Under the pieces are notes generated by a model. The model ran no database searches. It worked only from the letters and a program-made list of their open reading frames with translations, and had not been told where the DNA came from. This document shows, one piece after another, positions 41,494 to 50,581 of a stretch of 64,000 nt of DNA. Positions within the stretch are counted from its first letter, which is position 1. Each line of letters opens with the position of its first letter. Both the position numbers and the translations under genes were made by a program. The DNA is from Halomonas sp. ML-15 (GTDB lineage: Bacteria; Pseudomonadota; Gammaproteobacteria; Pseudomonadales; Halomonadaceae): assembly GCF_014779595.1 (NCBI RefSeq), contig NZ_JACXZT010000019.1, forward strand, positions 1,147,808 to 1,211,807, written 5' to 3'.

Positions 41494-42588
41494 ATGACCT
41501 CCTCACCCCCTGCTAGCCCCCACACCACATCGCCAGCGCCGCTAAAAGGCCGCGGCGCCACCTATGATCCGCACAACCGTTTCGCAGTTACCCATAGCGA
41601 AGCGGTCGACGATGGCTGGTGGCAGGAGGAGGCGCCGACCACGCTGGCCACCGAGGTGCGCGAAGAGCATCCCAAGACGGCGCTGTCGTGGAATCGTTCC
41701 CCGGACCTGGGCTTCGACCGTTCGATCAACCCCTACCGCGGCTGCGAACATGGCTGCGTCTACTGCTATGCGCGGCCCAGCCACGCCTACTGGGATCTGT
41801 CGCCGGGACTCGACTTCGAGACCAAGCTGATCGCCAAGACCGGTCTGGTGGAGCGCCTTCAGGAGGAGCTGTGCAAGCCGGGTTATGTGTGCCGGCCGAT
41901 CAACCTCTCCGGCAATACCGACTGCTACCAGCCCATCGAGGCGGAGTGGCAGACCACCCGCCGGGTGCTCGAGCTGCTGCTGGCCTGCCGTCATCCGGTC
42001 ACCCTGGTGACCAAGAGCGCGCTGATCCTGCGCGACAGCGAACTGCTCGCCGAGATGGCCGAACGGCGTCTGGTGCGGGTCTTCGTCAGCCTGACCAGCC
42101 TGGATGCCAACCTCAAGCGCAGCCTGGAGCCGCGCACCGCTTCTCCCCAGGCGCGGCTGCGGGTGATCCGCGAGCTAAATACCGTGGGCGTGCCGGTGGG
42201 GGCGCTACTCTCGCCGATGATTCCCGGCCTCAACGATCATGAGTTAGAATCACTGCTGGATGCCGCCAGCCGCGCCGGTGCGCGTACCGCCGGCTGGATG
42301 CTGCTGCGCCTGCCCCACGAGGTGGCGCCGCTGTTCGAGGCCTGGCTCGAGGCCCACTACCCCGAGCGCGCCGCCAAGGTGATGAGCTTGATTCGCCAGT
42401 GTCGCGGCGGCAAGGATTACGACGGCCGCTTCGGACATCGCTTCCGTGGCGAGGGTGTCTTCGCCGACCTGCTGGCGCAGCGCTTTAGCCACGCCAGACG
42501 TCGGCTGGGCATGGCCGAGCGCATCGACGAAGGCCTCGATTGCAGCCAATTCAGACCACCCACTGCACAGGGCGATCTCTTCCTTTGA
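41494..42588 (+). CDS. PA0069-family radical SAM protein
   Basis: A 364-residue radical SAM protein of the SplB-like PA0069 group. The 4Fe-4S motif CxxxCxxC is in GCEHGCVYCYARPSH (about 87-101), preceded by FDRSINPYRG. NLSGNTDCYQPIE, TKSALILRD and VSLTSLD are the further family motifs, and GRFGHRFRGEG near the end is typical. ATG at 41494 follows CGAGGGA. Relatives include spore photoproduct lyase, but this group's reaction is not established to my knowledge. A LexA-like box sits upstream; PA0069 itself is, as I recall, in the P. aeruginosa LexA regulon. Its TGA overlaps the next ATG. Confidence 0.88.
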   Translation: MTSSPPASPHTTSPAPLKGRGATYDPHNRFAVTHSEAVDDGWWQEEAPTTLATEVREEHPKTALSWNRSPDLGFDRSINPYRGCEHGCVYCYARPSHAYWDLSPGLDFETKLIAKTGLVERLQEELCKPGYVCRPINLSGNTDCYQPIEAEWQTTRRVLELLLACRHPVTLVTKSALILRDSELLAEMAERRLVRVFVSLTSLDANLKRSLEPRTASPQARLRVIRELNTVGVPVGALLSPMIPGLNDHELESLLDAASRAGARTAGWMLLRLPHEVAPLFEAWLEAHYPERAAKVMSLIRQCRGGKDYDGRFGHRFRGEGVFADLLAQRFSHARRRLGMAERIDEGLDCSQFRPPTAQGDLFL

Positions 42589-43616
42589 TGTCAGGCAATC
42601 CGCCATCCCGCCTCCTATTTGCCGTGCTGCTGCCCCTGCTGAGCCTGTTGGCAGGGTGCGGCGGCGGTGCCACGCTGCAGCCACCTGGGCCGGGGGGCGA
42701 ATCGCCGCAGCTGGATGGGAGCTACGTGACCGCCAAGGATGGCTACCGCCTGCCGCTCTGGCACTGGGCACCCGCTGGCGACACGCCTGATGCGCTAGTA
42801 CTCGCGGTGCACGGCTTCAACGACCATGGCGGCAGCTTCAATGTGCTGGCGGAGGCGCTGACCGAGCAGAACATCGAGGTCTATGCGTTCGACCAGCGGG
42901 GCTTCGGCGTCACCCGCCAGCGTCGGCTATGGCCCGGCCATCAGCGGATGGTCGATGACATCGACCTGCTCGCCCGGCTGCTGCGTGAACGCCACCCCGA
43001 TACCCCGCTCTATCTGGTGGGCAAGAGCATGGGTGGCGCGCTGGTAATGCTAACCATGAGCCGCGACACCCCACCGCCGGTAGACGGCAGCGTGCTGATC
43101 GCCCCGGCGGTGTGGGGACAAGTGGCCATGCCCTGGTACCAGCGCGCCAGCCTGTGGCTGGGCATCCGGCTGATTCCCGACGTGGCCTTCTCTGCACGGG
43201 CCGCCGAGCGCCTGGGGATCGAGCCCACCGACGACGAGGCGATCATGGCCAAGCTGGCCAAGGATCCCCGCATCCTGCGCAGCGCGCGGGTCGACACCCT
43301 CTACGGCGTGACCCGCACCATGGACCTTGCTCTCGACGTCACCCCTCAGCTAACGGGCCCTATCCTGCTCCTGTATGGCGACAACGATCAGGTGATTCCC
43401 CCTGAGGCGATGTGTGCGCTGCTCGAGCGGCTACCGGAGGACAACCACGACGCCTGGCGCCTGGCGCTCTACCCGGACGGCTACCATATGTTGACCCGCT
43501 ACACTCAACGCCAGCGTACCGAGGCCGATATCGCGGCTTGGTTGAAGGCACCTTCGGCGCCTCTACCATCGGACTCGGAGGTTTCTTTTTCAGAGGCTCG
43601 GCAAACGCTGTGTTAA
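42588..43616 (+). CDS. Lysophospholipase-like alpha/beta hydrolase lipoprotein
   Basis: A 342-residue serine hydrolase of the monoacylglycerol lipase/PldB type. The N-terminus is a lipoprotein signal (FAVLLPLLSLLAGCGGG) with lipobox LAGC, so it is probably anchored in the envelope. VHGFNDHGGSF holds the oxyanion loop, LVGKSMGGALV the nucleophile elbow (GKSMGG), GDNDQVIP the acid and DGYHML the base histidine. It starts at the TGATG overlap with the radical SAM gene, so the two may be co-transcribed. The last 20 residues are polar and non-conserved. Confidence 0.88.
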   Translation: MSGNPPSRLLFAVLLPLLSLLAGCGGGATLQPPGPGGESPQLDGSYVTAKDGYRLPLWHWAPAGDTPDALVLAVHGFNDHGGSFNVLAEALTEQNIEVYAFDQRGFGVTRQRRLWPGHQRMVDDIDLLARLLRERHPDTPLYLVGKSMGGALVMLTMSRDTPPPVDGSVLIAPAVWGQVAMPWYQRASLWLGIRLIPDVAFSARAAERLGIEPTDDEAIMAKLAKDPRILRSARVDTLYGVTRTMDLALDVTPQLTGPILLLYGDNDQVIPPEAMCALLERLPEDNHDAWRLALYPDGYHMLTRYTQRQRTEADIAAWLKAPSAPLPSDSEVSFSEARQTLC

Positions 43617-43708
43617 GCGCAATGCGATATTGATCATACAGGACCGATTTAGTACTATTTGCTCGATAACTATTATTAGCTCAGCACGCATCATCGAGCG
43701 ACCGGACT

Positions 43709-44842
43709 ATGACTGACGATCAACGCGCTACCCGAGGTATTACGATACTGGCCATCTGGGTCGATGGCCTGGTGGGTATCGTCAAAGTCATTGTCGGGAC
43801 CATCGTGGGTTCTGCGGCACTTATCGCCGACGGCGTACACTCCTTTTCCGATCTGATCACCGACGGCTTCGTGCTCGCCGCTACCCACTATGGCCAGCAG
43901 GGACCCGACCACGACCACCCCTACGGTCACGGCCGCATCGAAACCCTCGCCACCCTATTCCTGGGCAGCATGCTGATCTTCGTGGCCGGGGCCATCGCCT
44001 GGTCCAGCGTCGAGCGCCTGCTGTCGAATGCCGCGATTCCGCCTCCCGGCTACTGGGCCGTCGGCATAGCTCTGGTAACGCTGCTGGCCAAGGAAGCGCT
44101 CTACCATGCCACCATGCGGGTGGCGCGGCGCACCAAGTCACGTCTGCTGGAGGCCAACGCCTGGCACTCGCGCTCCGATGTCTTCTCCACCGCAGTGGTC
44201 ATACTGGCGATGCTAGGTACCCAGTGGGGTTACGGATGGCTGGACACCCTCGCCGCGGTGATCGTCGGACTGCTGGTGGGCAAGGTCGGCTGGAGCCTGC
44301 TGTGGGACGCCGGTCGCGAACTGATCGACACTGCTCTGCCGGTGAGCACCCAGCACGCCATGCGCGACGTGGCCATGAGCGTGCCCGGCGTCACCGGTAT
44401 TCATGACCTGCGTACCCGGCTCTCCGCTGGGCGTACCATGCTCGACCTCCACGTGGTGGTGTCACCGCGAATCAGTGTCTCCGAGGGGCACGAGATCGGC
44501 AACGAGGTGAGCCGACGCCTGCGCCTGGCCTTTCCAGAGCTGACCGACCTCACCTTCCACATCGACCCGGAAGACGATGCGGGGGAAGGCGACCCCAGCC
44601 GTTTCCCCGGGCTACCGCTGCGCCCCGACGTCGAGGCGACCCTCGCCGAGCGCTGGCAGCCGCTCAACGTCTGGAACGAGATACGCGAGATCGAGCTGCA
44701 CTACCTGGAGGGCGCCGTCACCGTGGTGGTATGCCTCGACGAACAGGCGCCCTTCTCCAGCCCGGCAGTGATCGAGCAGCTGGGTGAGCGGGCAAAGGAT
44801 ATCGAGTGGTTTGACCAAGTCGAGGTCAAGCGCCTGGCCTAA
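43709..44842 (+). CDS. Cation diffusion facilitator, FieF-like
   Basis: A 377-residue CDF exporter of divalent metals (Fe2+, Zn2+, Mn2+ or Cd2+). Six membrane helices in the N-terminal 210 residues carry the two metal-binding motifs, HSFSD on helix 2 and HSRSD on helix 5, with the cytoplasmic DHDHPYGHGRIE loop. A ferredoxin-like cytoplasmic domain with DLHVVVSPR follows. The C-terminal 90 residues beyond the usual domain are an extension ending near LSVxWFDQVEV. The HxxxD/HxxxD pairing does not by itself settle metal preference. Confidence 0.9.
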   Translation: MTDDQRATRGITILAIWVDGLVGIVKVIVGTIVGSAALIADGVHSFSDLITDGFVLAATHYGQQGPDHDHPYGHGRIETLATLFLGSMLIFVAGAIAWSSVERLLSNAAIPPPGYWAVGIALVTLLAKEALYHATMRVARRTKSRLLEANAWHSRSDVFSTAVVILAMLGTQWGYGWLDTLAAVIVGLLVGKVGWSLLWDAGRELIDTALPVSTQHAMRDVAMSVPGVTGIHDLRTRLSAGRTMLDLHVVVSPRISVSEGHEIGNEVSRRLRLAFPELTDLTFHIDPEDDAGEGDPSRFPGLPLRPDVEATLAERWQPLNVWNEIREIELHYLEGAVTVVVCLDEQAPFSSPAVIEQLGERAKDIEWFDQVEVKRLA

Positions 44843-44848
44843 TTTAGC

Positions 44849-45538
44849 CTAGCCTTGAGGCTGCCGGTAATCGGCCAGCACCGTGCCCCCGGCCTCGACC
44901 TCATCTTCGTGCTGCGGATCGATCCACGGCTCGACCAGCGCTTCGGCATACCACTGCTGCATGGCGGGCAAGGCCAGCAGCCGCTCGACATAGGCCAGTG
45001 ATGCCTCACTCAGCGGCAGCGAAAAGGTCTGCACGCGAAACGCCACCGGTGCGAAGAACGCATCCACCGCAGTGAACGCCTCGCCGGCCAGGAAGGGGCC
45101 ACCAAACCGCGTCAGCCCCTGCTGCCATAGCTCGTCCAGCCGTGCCAGATCGCGGCGCAGTACCTCATCGTGGCGTTCCAACCGCACCCTCACGCCACAG
45201 CTCATCGGACATTGACTGCGTAACGCCGAGAAGCCGGCGTGCATCTCGGCGCTGGCGCAGCGCGCCCAGGCACGCGCCGCAGCATCCGACGGCCATACGC
45301 CGGGGTGGCGTTCGGCGAGATACTCGACAATCGCCAGCGACTCCCACACCACCTGCTGCTCATCGACCAGACAGGGCACCAGGCCAGTGGGCGAGAAGTC
45401 GCGAAATCGCGTCCAGCTCGAGTCGGGCTCGAAGGCGCTAAGCTGCTCGTCGAAGGGAATATCGAGCTCGCGCATCAGCACCCAGGGGCGCAGTGACCAG
45501 GAGGAGTAGTGCTTGTTGGCAATGTGTAGGCGGTACAT
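44849..45538 (-). CDS. Glutathione S-transferase family protein
   Basis: A 229-residue GST: thioredoxin-like N-terminal domain at about 1-80 with NKHYSSWSLRPWVLM (Ser-Ser active-site region, as in zeta-like bacterial GSTs), GLVPCLVDEQ with the cis-proline, and WESLAIVEYLAE (Glu-Ser glutathione-binding pair); then an all-helical domain with the DAFFAP segment. The ATG at 45538 begins MYRLHIAN; the frame is open eight codons upstream. It converges on the CDF gene with six bases between stops. Substrate unknown. Confidence 0.9.
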   Translation of the reverse strand: MYRLHIANKHYSSWSLRPWVLMRELDIPFDEQLSAFEPDSSWTRFRDFSPTGLVPCLVDEQQVVWESLAIVEYLAERHPGVWPSDAAARAWARCASAEMHAGFSALRSQCPMSCGVRVRLERHDEVLRRDLARLDELWQQGLTRFGGPFLAGEAFTAVDAFFAPVAFRVQTFSLPLSEASLAYVERLLALPAMQQWYAEALVEPWIDPQHEDEVEAGGTVLADYRQPQG

Positions 45539-45568
45539 TAGCGATCCTTGCGATAGCGGCATGGCCCT

Positions 45569-45898
45569 TCAATATAGCCGCCAGGGCAGCCGCTCGGCCA
45601 GCTCGGGGCTGGGCGGCTCAGCCTCTGCCGGCAGCAGTATGTCGGCGATCAGCGTCAGCTCATCGCCCTCGGCGAGCAGCCACTGGCGACACTGATGACA
45701 GCGACTGCAGGGATGACCATCGTCACGAAACTCAGTGCTCAGGGCATCCAGTCCACCGCTCACCTGCACCGCCGCCGCATCCAGCACCAACCAGCCGTTG
45801 CCTTGATCATCGCTTCCTTGCGCCAGCGGCTCGTCGGTAACCAGCAACGTCACCGCGCCACACTCACAGCTGCCTTGGTAGTAGGGACCGTTACTCAT
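45569..45898 (-). CDS. GFA/Mss4-fold zinc-binding protein
   Basis: A 109-residue protein of the glutathione-dependent formaldehyde-activating (GFA) fold. Two metal-binding half sites are visible: GSCECGAVTL near residues 9-18 and HPCSRCHQCRQW near 62-73. These cysteines should hold zinc ions; catalysis of the GSH-formaldehyde step is not assured for this large family. ATG at 45898 overlaps the 5'-nucleotidase end by eight bases and the GST gene follows after 30 bases, so the three may form one transcript. Confidence 0.85.
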   Translation of the reverse strand: MSNGPYYQGSCECGAVTLLVTDEPLAQGSDDQGNGWLVLDAAAVQVSGGLDALSTEFRDDGHPCSRCHQCRQWLLAEGDELTLIADILLPAEAEPPSPELAERLPWRLY

Positions 45899-47549
45899 CG
45901 TTGCCCTCTGCCGCCAGGTCGACGATACGACCTTGGGGAGCATACGGCACCTGGTCGAGCTCGAGCAGCCGATCGCGCAGCATCTCCCAATCCGTGGTGC
46001 CGACGATGGTACCGCGCCCCTCCTCGTAGGCCTCACCCAGTACCCGGTGGCTGTCGCCGCCGGCAGCGGTAAAATGGTTGGTGGCAATGGTATAGGCCTG
46101 ATCCGGAGCGATGGCATCCAGCGAGCCGTCGACCTCGACTTCCAGGGTCACGACCCGCTCACCCGGCGCTTCGCGGCTGTCGTAGGTCAGCCGGGTGCCA
46201 GCGGAAACGTGCAGAAAGCCACCGTTCTCGTCGGGGGCATTGGCCAGGGCGATCTCGAAGGTCTCGATCAGCTCGACCCCGCTGACCTCCAGCAGGGTCA
46301 GCCGGTTGCCGAACGGCTGCACGGCGATCAGCTCACCGACGGTCACCTCCCCGGCGGCGAGCGGTTCACGAATGCCGCCGCCGTTCTGCAGCGCCATCAG
46401 CGTATCGGCTTCCACCCTCTGGGCGGCGGCTAGCTGACCGTCGGCTATCAGGTTGCCCAGCGCCGTCTCGTTGGCGCGCACGCTCTGCTCATCGCCGTCA
46501 CCGTGACGGGGATTGGCCAGGGTCTCTGTCAGCGCCACACCGATGGTTTCGTCGCGCAGCGACTCGATGGCCGCCGTGTAGGGCGCCAGCATCTCGGCGG
46601 CCCGGGGGTCGGCCTCGCTGTCAGCGACGGCCAGCAGCTCGCCGCTGACGTCCACCACCACGCCATCGCCGTCGAAGATCACCTCCATCACGCCTAGGTA
46701 CTCGCCATACTCCCCCGCCTGGCCGATCACGGTGGGTGCCATGGTCTCGCCGCGGTGGTTCTCAGTCACCAGGGTTGGTGGATCGAGCCGGGTATGGCTA
46801 TGCCCACCGATAATGATATCGATGCCTTCGACATGCTGGGCCAGCAGCAGGTCGTTACCGACGCTGGAGTCGCTATCGTAACCGAGATGGGTCAGCGCAA
46901 TGATCTTGTCGATGCCTTCGGCGTCGAAGCGTTCGACCATCGCCTCGGCCGCCTCAAGGTAGTTACCGAAGCTCACCTCACCGGGACTCGAGATGTTCGG
47001 GGTGTCTTCGGTATTGAGGCCGAAGATGCCAATACGCTCACCTTCGTGCTCGACCACGATGCCGTCATGAATCATGCCACCGTCAGGCGACTCGGCCAGC
47101 GACTCCCCAAGCAGCGCCTCGAACTCGGGGGCTGCCGAAAAGTCCATATTGGCGGCGACGATCGGAAACTCGGCGGCCTCGAAGAAGGCGGCCAGCTCGT
47201 CATGTCCCGCTTCCGGGTCACCAAGATCGAACTCATGGTTACCCGGTACGAAGGCGTCATAGCCCATCAGATTCATGAACTCGACGGCGTCCTGGCCGTG
47301 GAACTCGGTAAAATAGAGCGTGCCGGAGAAGATATCCCCGGCGTCGAGCAGCAGGCCGTCGCCGTGGCGTTCGCGGGCCTTGTCGAGGGTACTGACCAGC
47401 CGCGGGTAGGCATCGGTGCGCCCGTGCAGGTCGTTGGTATGGAACAGCGTAAGGGTATAGCGCTCCTCGCTGGGCTCGGCGCTGGCCAGTGCCGGCAGTA
47501 GCGCACATACCAGCCCCGCGATCAGATAGCCTTGTCCATATCGCATCAT
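45891..47549 (-). CDS. Periplasmic 5'-nucleotidase (UshA family)
   Basis: A 552-residue secreted metallophosphatase that probably hydrolyses extracellular nucleotides. A signal peptide (YLIAGLVCALLPALASA) is followed by the calcineurin-like domain with FHTNDLHG, LDAGDIFSG, VPGNHEFDLG and IIGGHSHT, then the 5'-nucleotidase C-terminal domain with LQNGGGIREPL and TNHFTAAGGD. AAGGAG precedes the first of two adjacent ATGs (47549). The mature protein is strongly acidic, a halophile feature. It lacks a membrane anchor. Related proteins include cyclic-phosphate 2'-phosphodiesterases, so substrate breadth is uncertain. Confidence 0.9.
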   Translation of the reverse strand: MMRYGQGYLIAGLVCALLPALASAEPSEERYTLTLFHTNDLHGRTDAYPRLVSTLDKARERHGDGLLLDAGDIFSGTLYFTEFHGQDAVEFMNLMGYDAFVPGNHEFDLGDPEAGHDELAAFFEAAEFPIVAANMDFSAAPEFEALLGESLAESPDGGMIHDGIVVEHEGERIGIFGLNTEDTPNISSPGEVSFGNYLEAAEAMVERFDAEGIDKIIALTHLGYDSDSSVGNDLLLAQHVEGIDIIIGGHSHTRLDPPTLVTENHRGETMAPTVIGQAGEYGEYLGVMEVIFDGDGVVVDVSGELLAVADSEADPRAAEMLAPYTAAIESLRDETIGVALTETLANPRHGDGDEQSVRANETALGNLIADGQLAAAQRVEADTLMALQNGGGIREPLAAGEVTVGELIAVQPFGNRLTLLEVSGVELIETFEIALANAPDENGGFLHVSAGTRLTYDSREAPGERVVTLEVEVDGSLDAIAPDQAYTIATNHFTAAGGDSHRVLGEAYEEGRGTIVGTTDWEMLRDRLLELDQVPYAPQGRIVDLAAEGNDE

Positions 47550-47657
47550 GACGACTCCTTTCGTTGATAAGGCCCGTCCAGCAGGCACGATGGGCTGCCT
47601 CCCATCTCTGCCTATATTAGCACTCACCCTGCCTCAGTTCCGACGGCTCCCAGCCCT

Positions 47658-48782
47658 TCAGTCCACGGAAAACAACACGCGATCCTGCCGATCGTCGTCG
47701 GCACTGACCACGTAGCCCTCCCGCACGCCAACGGCAACATCGCTGCCCTCCTCCAGCGCCTGGGCACTGTCGGTGCGCACCCGCACCAGGCAGTCGCCGA
47801 CCCGGACGTGATACTCCCAGGCGTCGCCGAGGTAGGCGCGGATCTTGACGCGCCCGCGCGCCAGCCCCGGCTGGGCGGCATCGGCGACGGGTGTCAGCAG
47901 TAGATGCTCGGGCCGAACAGCGAGGCTCGCCGGCCCCTGCTCGGGCGTATTCTGGTTGACACTCAGCGTCGCGCTGGCCTCGCCCTCTTCACCCCAGCGA
48001 ATCATCACCGCCTCCCCCTCCCGCTTGAGCACCTCGCAGGGCAGGTAAGACACCGTGCCAATAAAGTCGAGCACGAAACGCGTCGCCGGCCGCGTATAGA
48101 CCTCGGTGGGCGAGCCCACCTGGTGCAGCACCCCGGCCGACATCACGCCGATCCGGTCGGACATCGCCAGCGCCTCCTCCTGGTCATGGGTCACATAGAG
48201 AATCGGCAGCCCGGTATCGCGCTGCACCTGCTTGAGCTCGGCACGCATCGACTCGCGCAGCTTGGCATCCAGGTTGGAGAGCGGTTCGTCGAGCAGCAGC
48301 AAGCTGGGCTCGATGGCCAGCGCCCGCCCCAGCGCCACGCGCTGCTGCTGGCCGCCGGAGAGCTGGCTCGGCATGCGCGCGCCGAGGTCGGACATGCCGA
48401 GCATGTCCAGTACCCGCTGCACCCGCCGCTTGATCTCGTCGCGGGGTATGCGCCGCACCTTCAGCGGGTAGCCGATATTCTCGTAGATGTTCATATGCGG
48501 CCACACCGCATAGCTCTGGAACACCATACCGATGGGCCGCTTGTTGGGCGGCAGGTCACGCCGAGTGCCGGCGTCGAAGACGGTGTGCCCAGCCATTCGG
48601 ATCGTCCCCTGCTGGGCACTCTCGAGCCCCGCCACGCTGCGCAGGGTGGTGGTCTTGCCGCAGCCGCTTGGGCCGATCAGCGAGAAGAATTCATTCGCTT
48701 CGATGGACAGCGAGATATCGTCCACCGCGGTGACCTTTCCGTAGCGCTTGGTCAGGCCTTCAAGAGTCAAGATGGCAGTCAT
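47658..48782 (-). CDS. fbpC: Fe3+-type ABC transporter ATPase
   Basis: A 374-residue ATPase of the FbpC/PotA group. Walker A GPSGCGKTT lies near residue 37, the signature is LSGGQQQRVALGRAL, Walker B LLLLDEPLSNLD and the H-loop VTHDQEEAL. The C-terminal 130 residues form the regulatory TOBE-like domain (SLAVRPEHLLL). ATG at 48782 overlaps fbpB by four bases. Genes of this architecture import Fe3+, but also 2-aminoethylphosphonate, thiamine or polyamines; the binding protein is FbpA-like, so iron is preferred here without proof. Confidence 0.88.
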   Translation of the reverse strand: MTAILTLEGLTKRYGKVTAVDDISLSIEANEFFSLIGPSGCGKTTTLRSVAGLESAQQGTIRMAGHTVFDAGTRRDLPPNKRPIGMVFQSYAVWPHMNIYENIGYPLKVRRIPRDEIKRRVQRVLDMLGMSDLGARMPSQLSGGQQQRVALGRALAIEPSLLLLDEPLSNLDAKLRESMRAELKQVQRDTGLPILYVTHDQEEALAMSDRIGVMSAGVLHQVGSPTEVYTRPATRFVLDFIGTVSYLPCEVLKREGEAVMIRWGEEGEASATLSVNQNTPEQGPASLAVRPEHLLLTPVADAAQPGLARGRVKIRAYLGDAWEYHVRVGDCLVRVRTDSAQALEEGSDVAVGVREGYVVSADDDRQDRVLFSVD

Positions 48783-50521
48783 GGGTCAGATTTCCCGGCG
48801 ACGCGCTCACGACGACGCGCTTCGAGTTTGGTGAGCCACTGGGTAAACAGATAGAGCAGCAGGATCACCGGCAGGGTCAGCACCGCCAGCGCCGCGGCGC
48901 GGCCGGTAAAGCCGGAATCCTGCATCAGGAAGATCCATACGCCGATGGTCTCCGCGCCGGTGGTCCAGATCAGCACCGAGACGGTCAGCTCGTTGAACGC
49001 CGAAATGAAGATCAGCACCCAGCCGGCCAGCATCCCCGGGCGCAGCAGCGGCAGGGTGATATCGCGAATGGTGCGCAGCCGGCTGGCCCCCGAGGTCCAG
49101 GCCGCCTCCTCCAGTGAGTCGTGAATCTGCTGCAGGGTACTGCGCGTGCTCTGCAGGCCGAAGGCCATGTAGCGCATGATGTAGCCGGCCAGCAGAATCC
49201 ATAGGGTGCCGTAGAGGGTCGGGCCGAAGGCCGGATTGCTCCAGGCCAGGATCATCGACACGCCGATTACCGATCCCGGCAGCGCAAAGGGCACTGTGGC
49301 GATACCATCGAGCAGGCCGGCACCGCGCTGGCGCGCCTTGACGTTGAGATAGGCGATCATCGCCGAGACGATGACGATAATGGTTGCCGCTGCCGGCGCC
49401 AGGATCAGGCTGTTGATGATGCCGCGGCGTGCGCCGCTCTGGTTGAGCACCGCAATATAGTGGCGCAGCGTGAAATTCTCGGCACTCAGGTCCGCTCCCC
49501 AGAAGCGCAGCAGCGAGGTGAGCACCAGCGCGAATACCGGCATCAGGACGATCACCACCAGGGTCAGATAGAGCACCGCCAGCACCCAGGGGCGCGCCTT
49601 ACCCAGGCGCAGTACATTGGGCGTCACCGACTTGCCGGAGATCACCGCATACTGGCCTCGGGTGCCCTCCAGGCGGCGAAATGCCACCAGGCAGACGATC
49701 GCCACTAGCACCAGCAGCACCGACATGGCGGTGGCCAGCGGCATATTGGGGATGGTCAGGGCCTCGTAGATGCGCGTGGTCAGCACGTAGAACTGGGCGC
49801 GCATCCCCAGCACCGCGGGGATGCCGAAATTATCGATTGACGACACGAAGGCCAGCAGCGCTCCGCCGAGGATCGCCGGGCGTACCAGCGGCAGAGTGAT
49901 GTCCTTCATGATCCGCAGCGGCCCCACCCCCGAGGTGCGCGCCGCCTCTTCGAGGCTGCTGTCCATGCGCATCAGCGCGCCGGCCACGGTGATAAACACG
50001 AACGGGTAGTTGGTCACCGCCAGCACGAAGATGATGCCCCCGGGTGAGTAGATGTTCCATGGCGGCGGCGCGCCAAACAGTTCGCGCCACCACTGGGTGA
50101 ACAACCCCACCGGACCCGCCAGCTGCACCCAGCCGATCGCCGAGAACAGCGGCGGAATGGCGAACGGTAGCACCAGCAGTACGCTGAGGAGCGCCTTGTG
50201 GGGCACATCGGTGCGCTGAATCACGAAGGCCGCCAGGGTGCCGATGACCACCGCCAGGCCGGTGGCGAGCACCGAGACCCACAGGGTGTTCCACAACGCC
50301 ATGTAGTTGGAGGGGCGCAGGAACACCGCCGAGTAGTTGGCCAGCGACCACTCACCGTCGACCATCAGGCTGCGCCAGAACACCTGATAGAGGGGATAGA
50401 CGATGGTGATACCGACGAACAGTGCCAGTAGCAGCATCATCACCCGGCGATAATCGAGCCACCATCGCAGCAGCGCCGGAGGCTCGCTCACTTCATGCAG
50501 CGGTTCAGGACGTTGCGACAT
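48779..50521 (-). CDS. fbpB: Fe3+-type ABC permease, double length
   Basis: A 580-residue permease containing two binding-protein-dependent transport domains in one chain, each with about six helices. The two EAA coupling loops are LEEAARTSGVGPLRIMKDITLP near residue 192-type and LEEAAWTSGASRLRTIRDITLP near 480-type sequences, nearly identical to each other. This fused arrangement is typical of FbpB/SfuB. It overlaps fbpC by four bases and is separated from fbpA by 60 bases containing a hairpin. Confidence 0.9.
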   Translation of the reverse strand: MSQRPEPLHEVSEPPALLRWWLDYRRVMMLLLALFVGITIVYPLYQVFWRSLMVDGEWSLANYSAVFLRPSNYMALWNTLWVSVLATGLAVVIGTLAAFVIQRTDVPHKALLSVLLVLPFAIPPLFSAIGWVQLAGPVGLFTQWWRELFGAPPPWNIYSPGGIIFVLAVTNYPFVFITVAGALMRMDSSLEEAARTSGVGPLRIMKDITLPLVRPAILGGALLAFVSSIDNFGIPAVLGMRAQFYVLTTRIYEALTIPNMPLATAMSVLLVLVAIVCLVAFRRLEGTRGQYAVISGKSVTPNVLRLGKARPWVLAVLYLTLVVIVLMPVFALVLTSLLRFWGADLSAENFTLRHYIAVLNQSGARRGIINSLILAPAAATIIVIVSAMIAYLNVKARQRGAGLLDGIATVPFALPGSVIGVSMILAWSNPAFGPTLYGTLWILLAGYIMRYMAFGLQSTRSTLQQIHDSLEEAAWTSGASRLRTIRDITLPLLRPGMLAGWVLIFISAFNELTVSVLIWTTGAETIGVWIFLMQDSGFTGRAAALAVLTLPVILLLYLFTQWLTKLEARRRERVAGKSDP

Positions 50522-50540
50522 GCACGGACACCATGACGCA

Positions 50541-50557
50541 GCGCCCCGAAGGGCGCC
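50541..50557 (-). terminator. Intercistronic hairpin fbpA-fbpB
   Basis: A six-base G+C stem (GCGCCC/GGGCGC) with a stable GAA-containing tetraloop lies between the stop of fbpA and the start of fbpB on the minus strand. No U-run follows. Such hairpins after binding-protein genes usually protect the upstream message or attenuate the permease. Confidence 0.5.
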
Positions 50558-50581
50558 ACGTTACGCAAGGGAGTGAAGGAA

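Noticed and set aside
43548-43616. Possible repeat element overlapping the end of the lysophospholipase gene (CCTCTGAAAAAG on the minus strand)
   Set aside because: Only a short stretch resembles element ends and no second arm was found.
43617-43708. FNR-like half site (TTGATCATAC) before the CDF exporter gene
   Set aside because: Only the left half matches; the right half lacks ATCAA.
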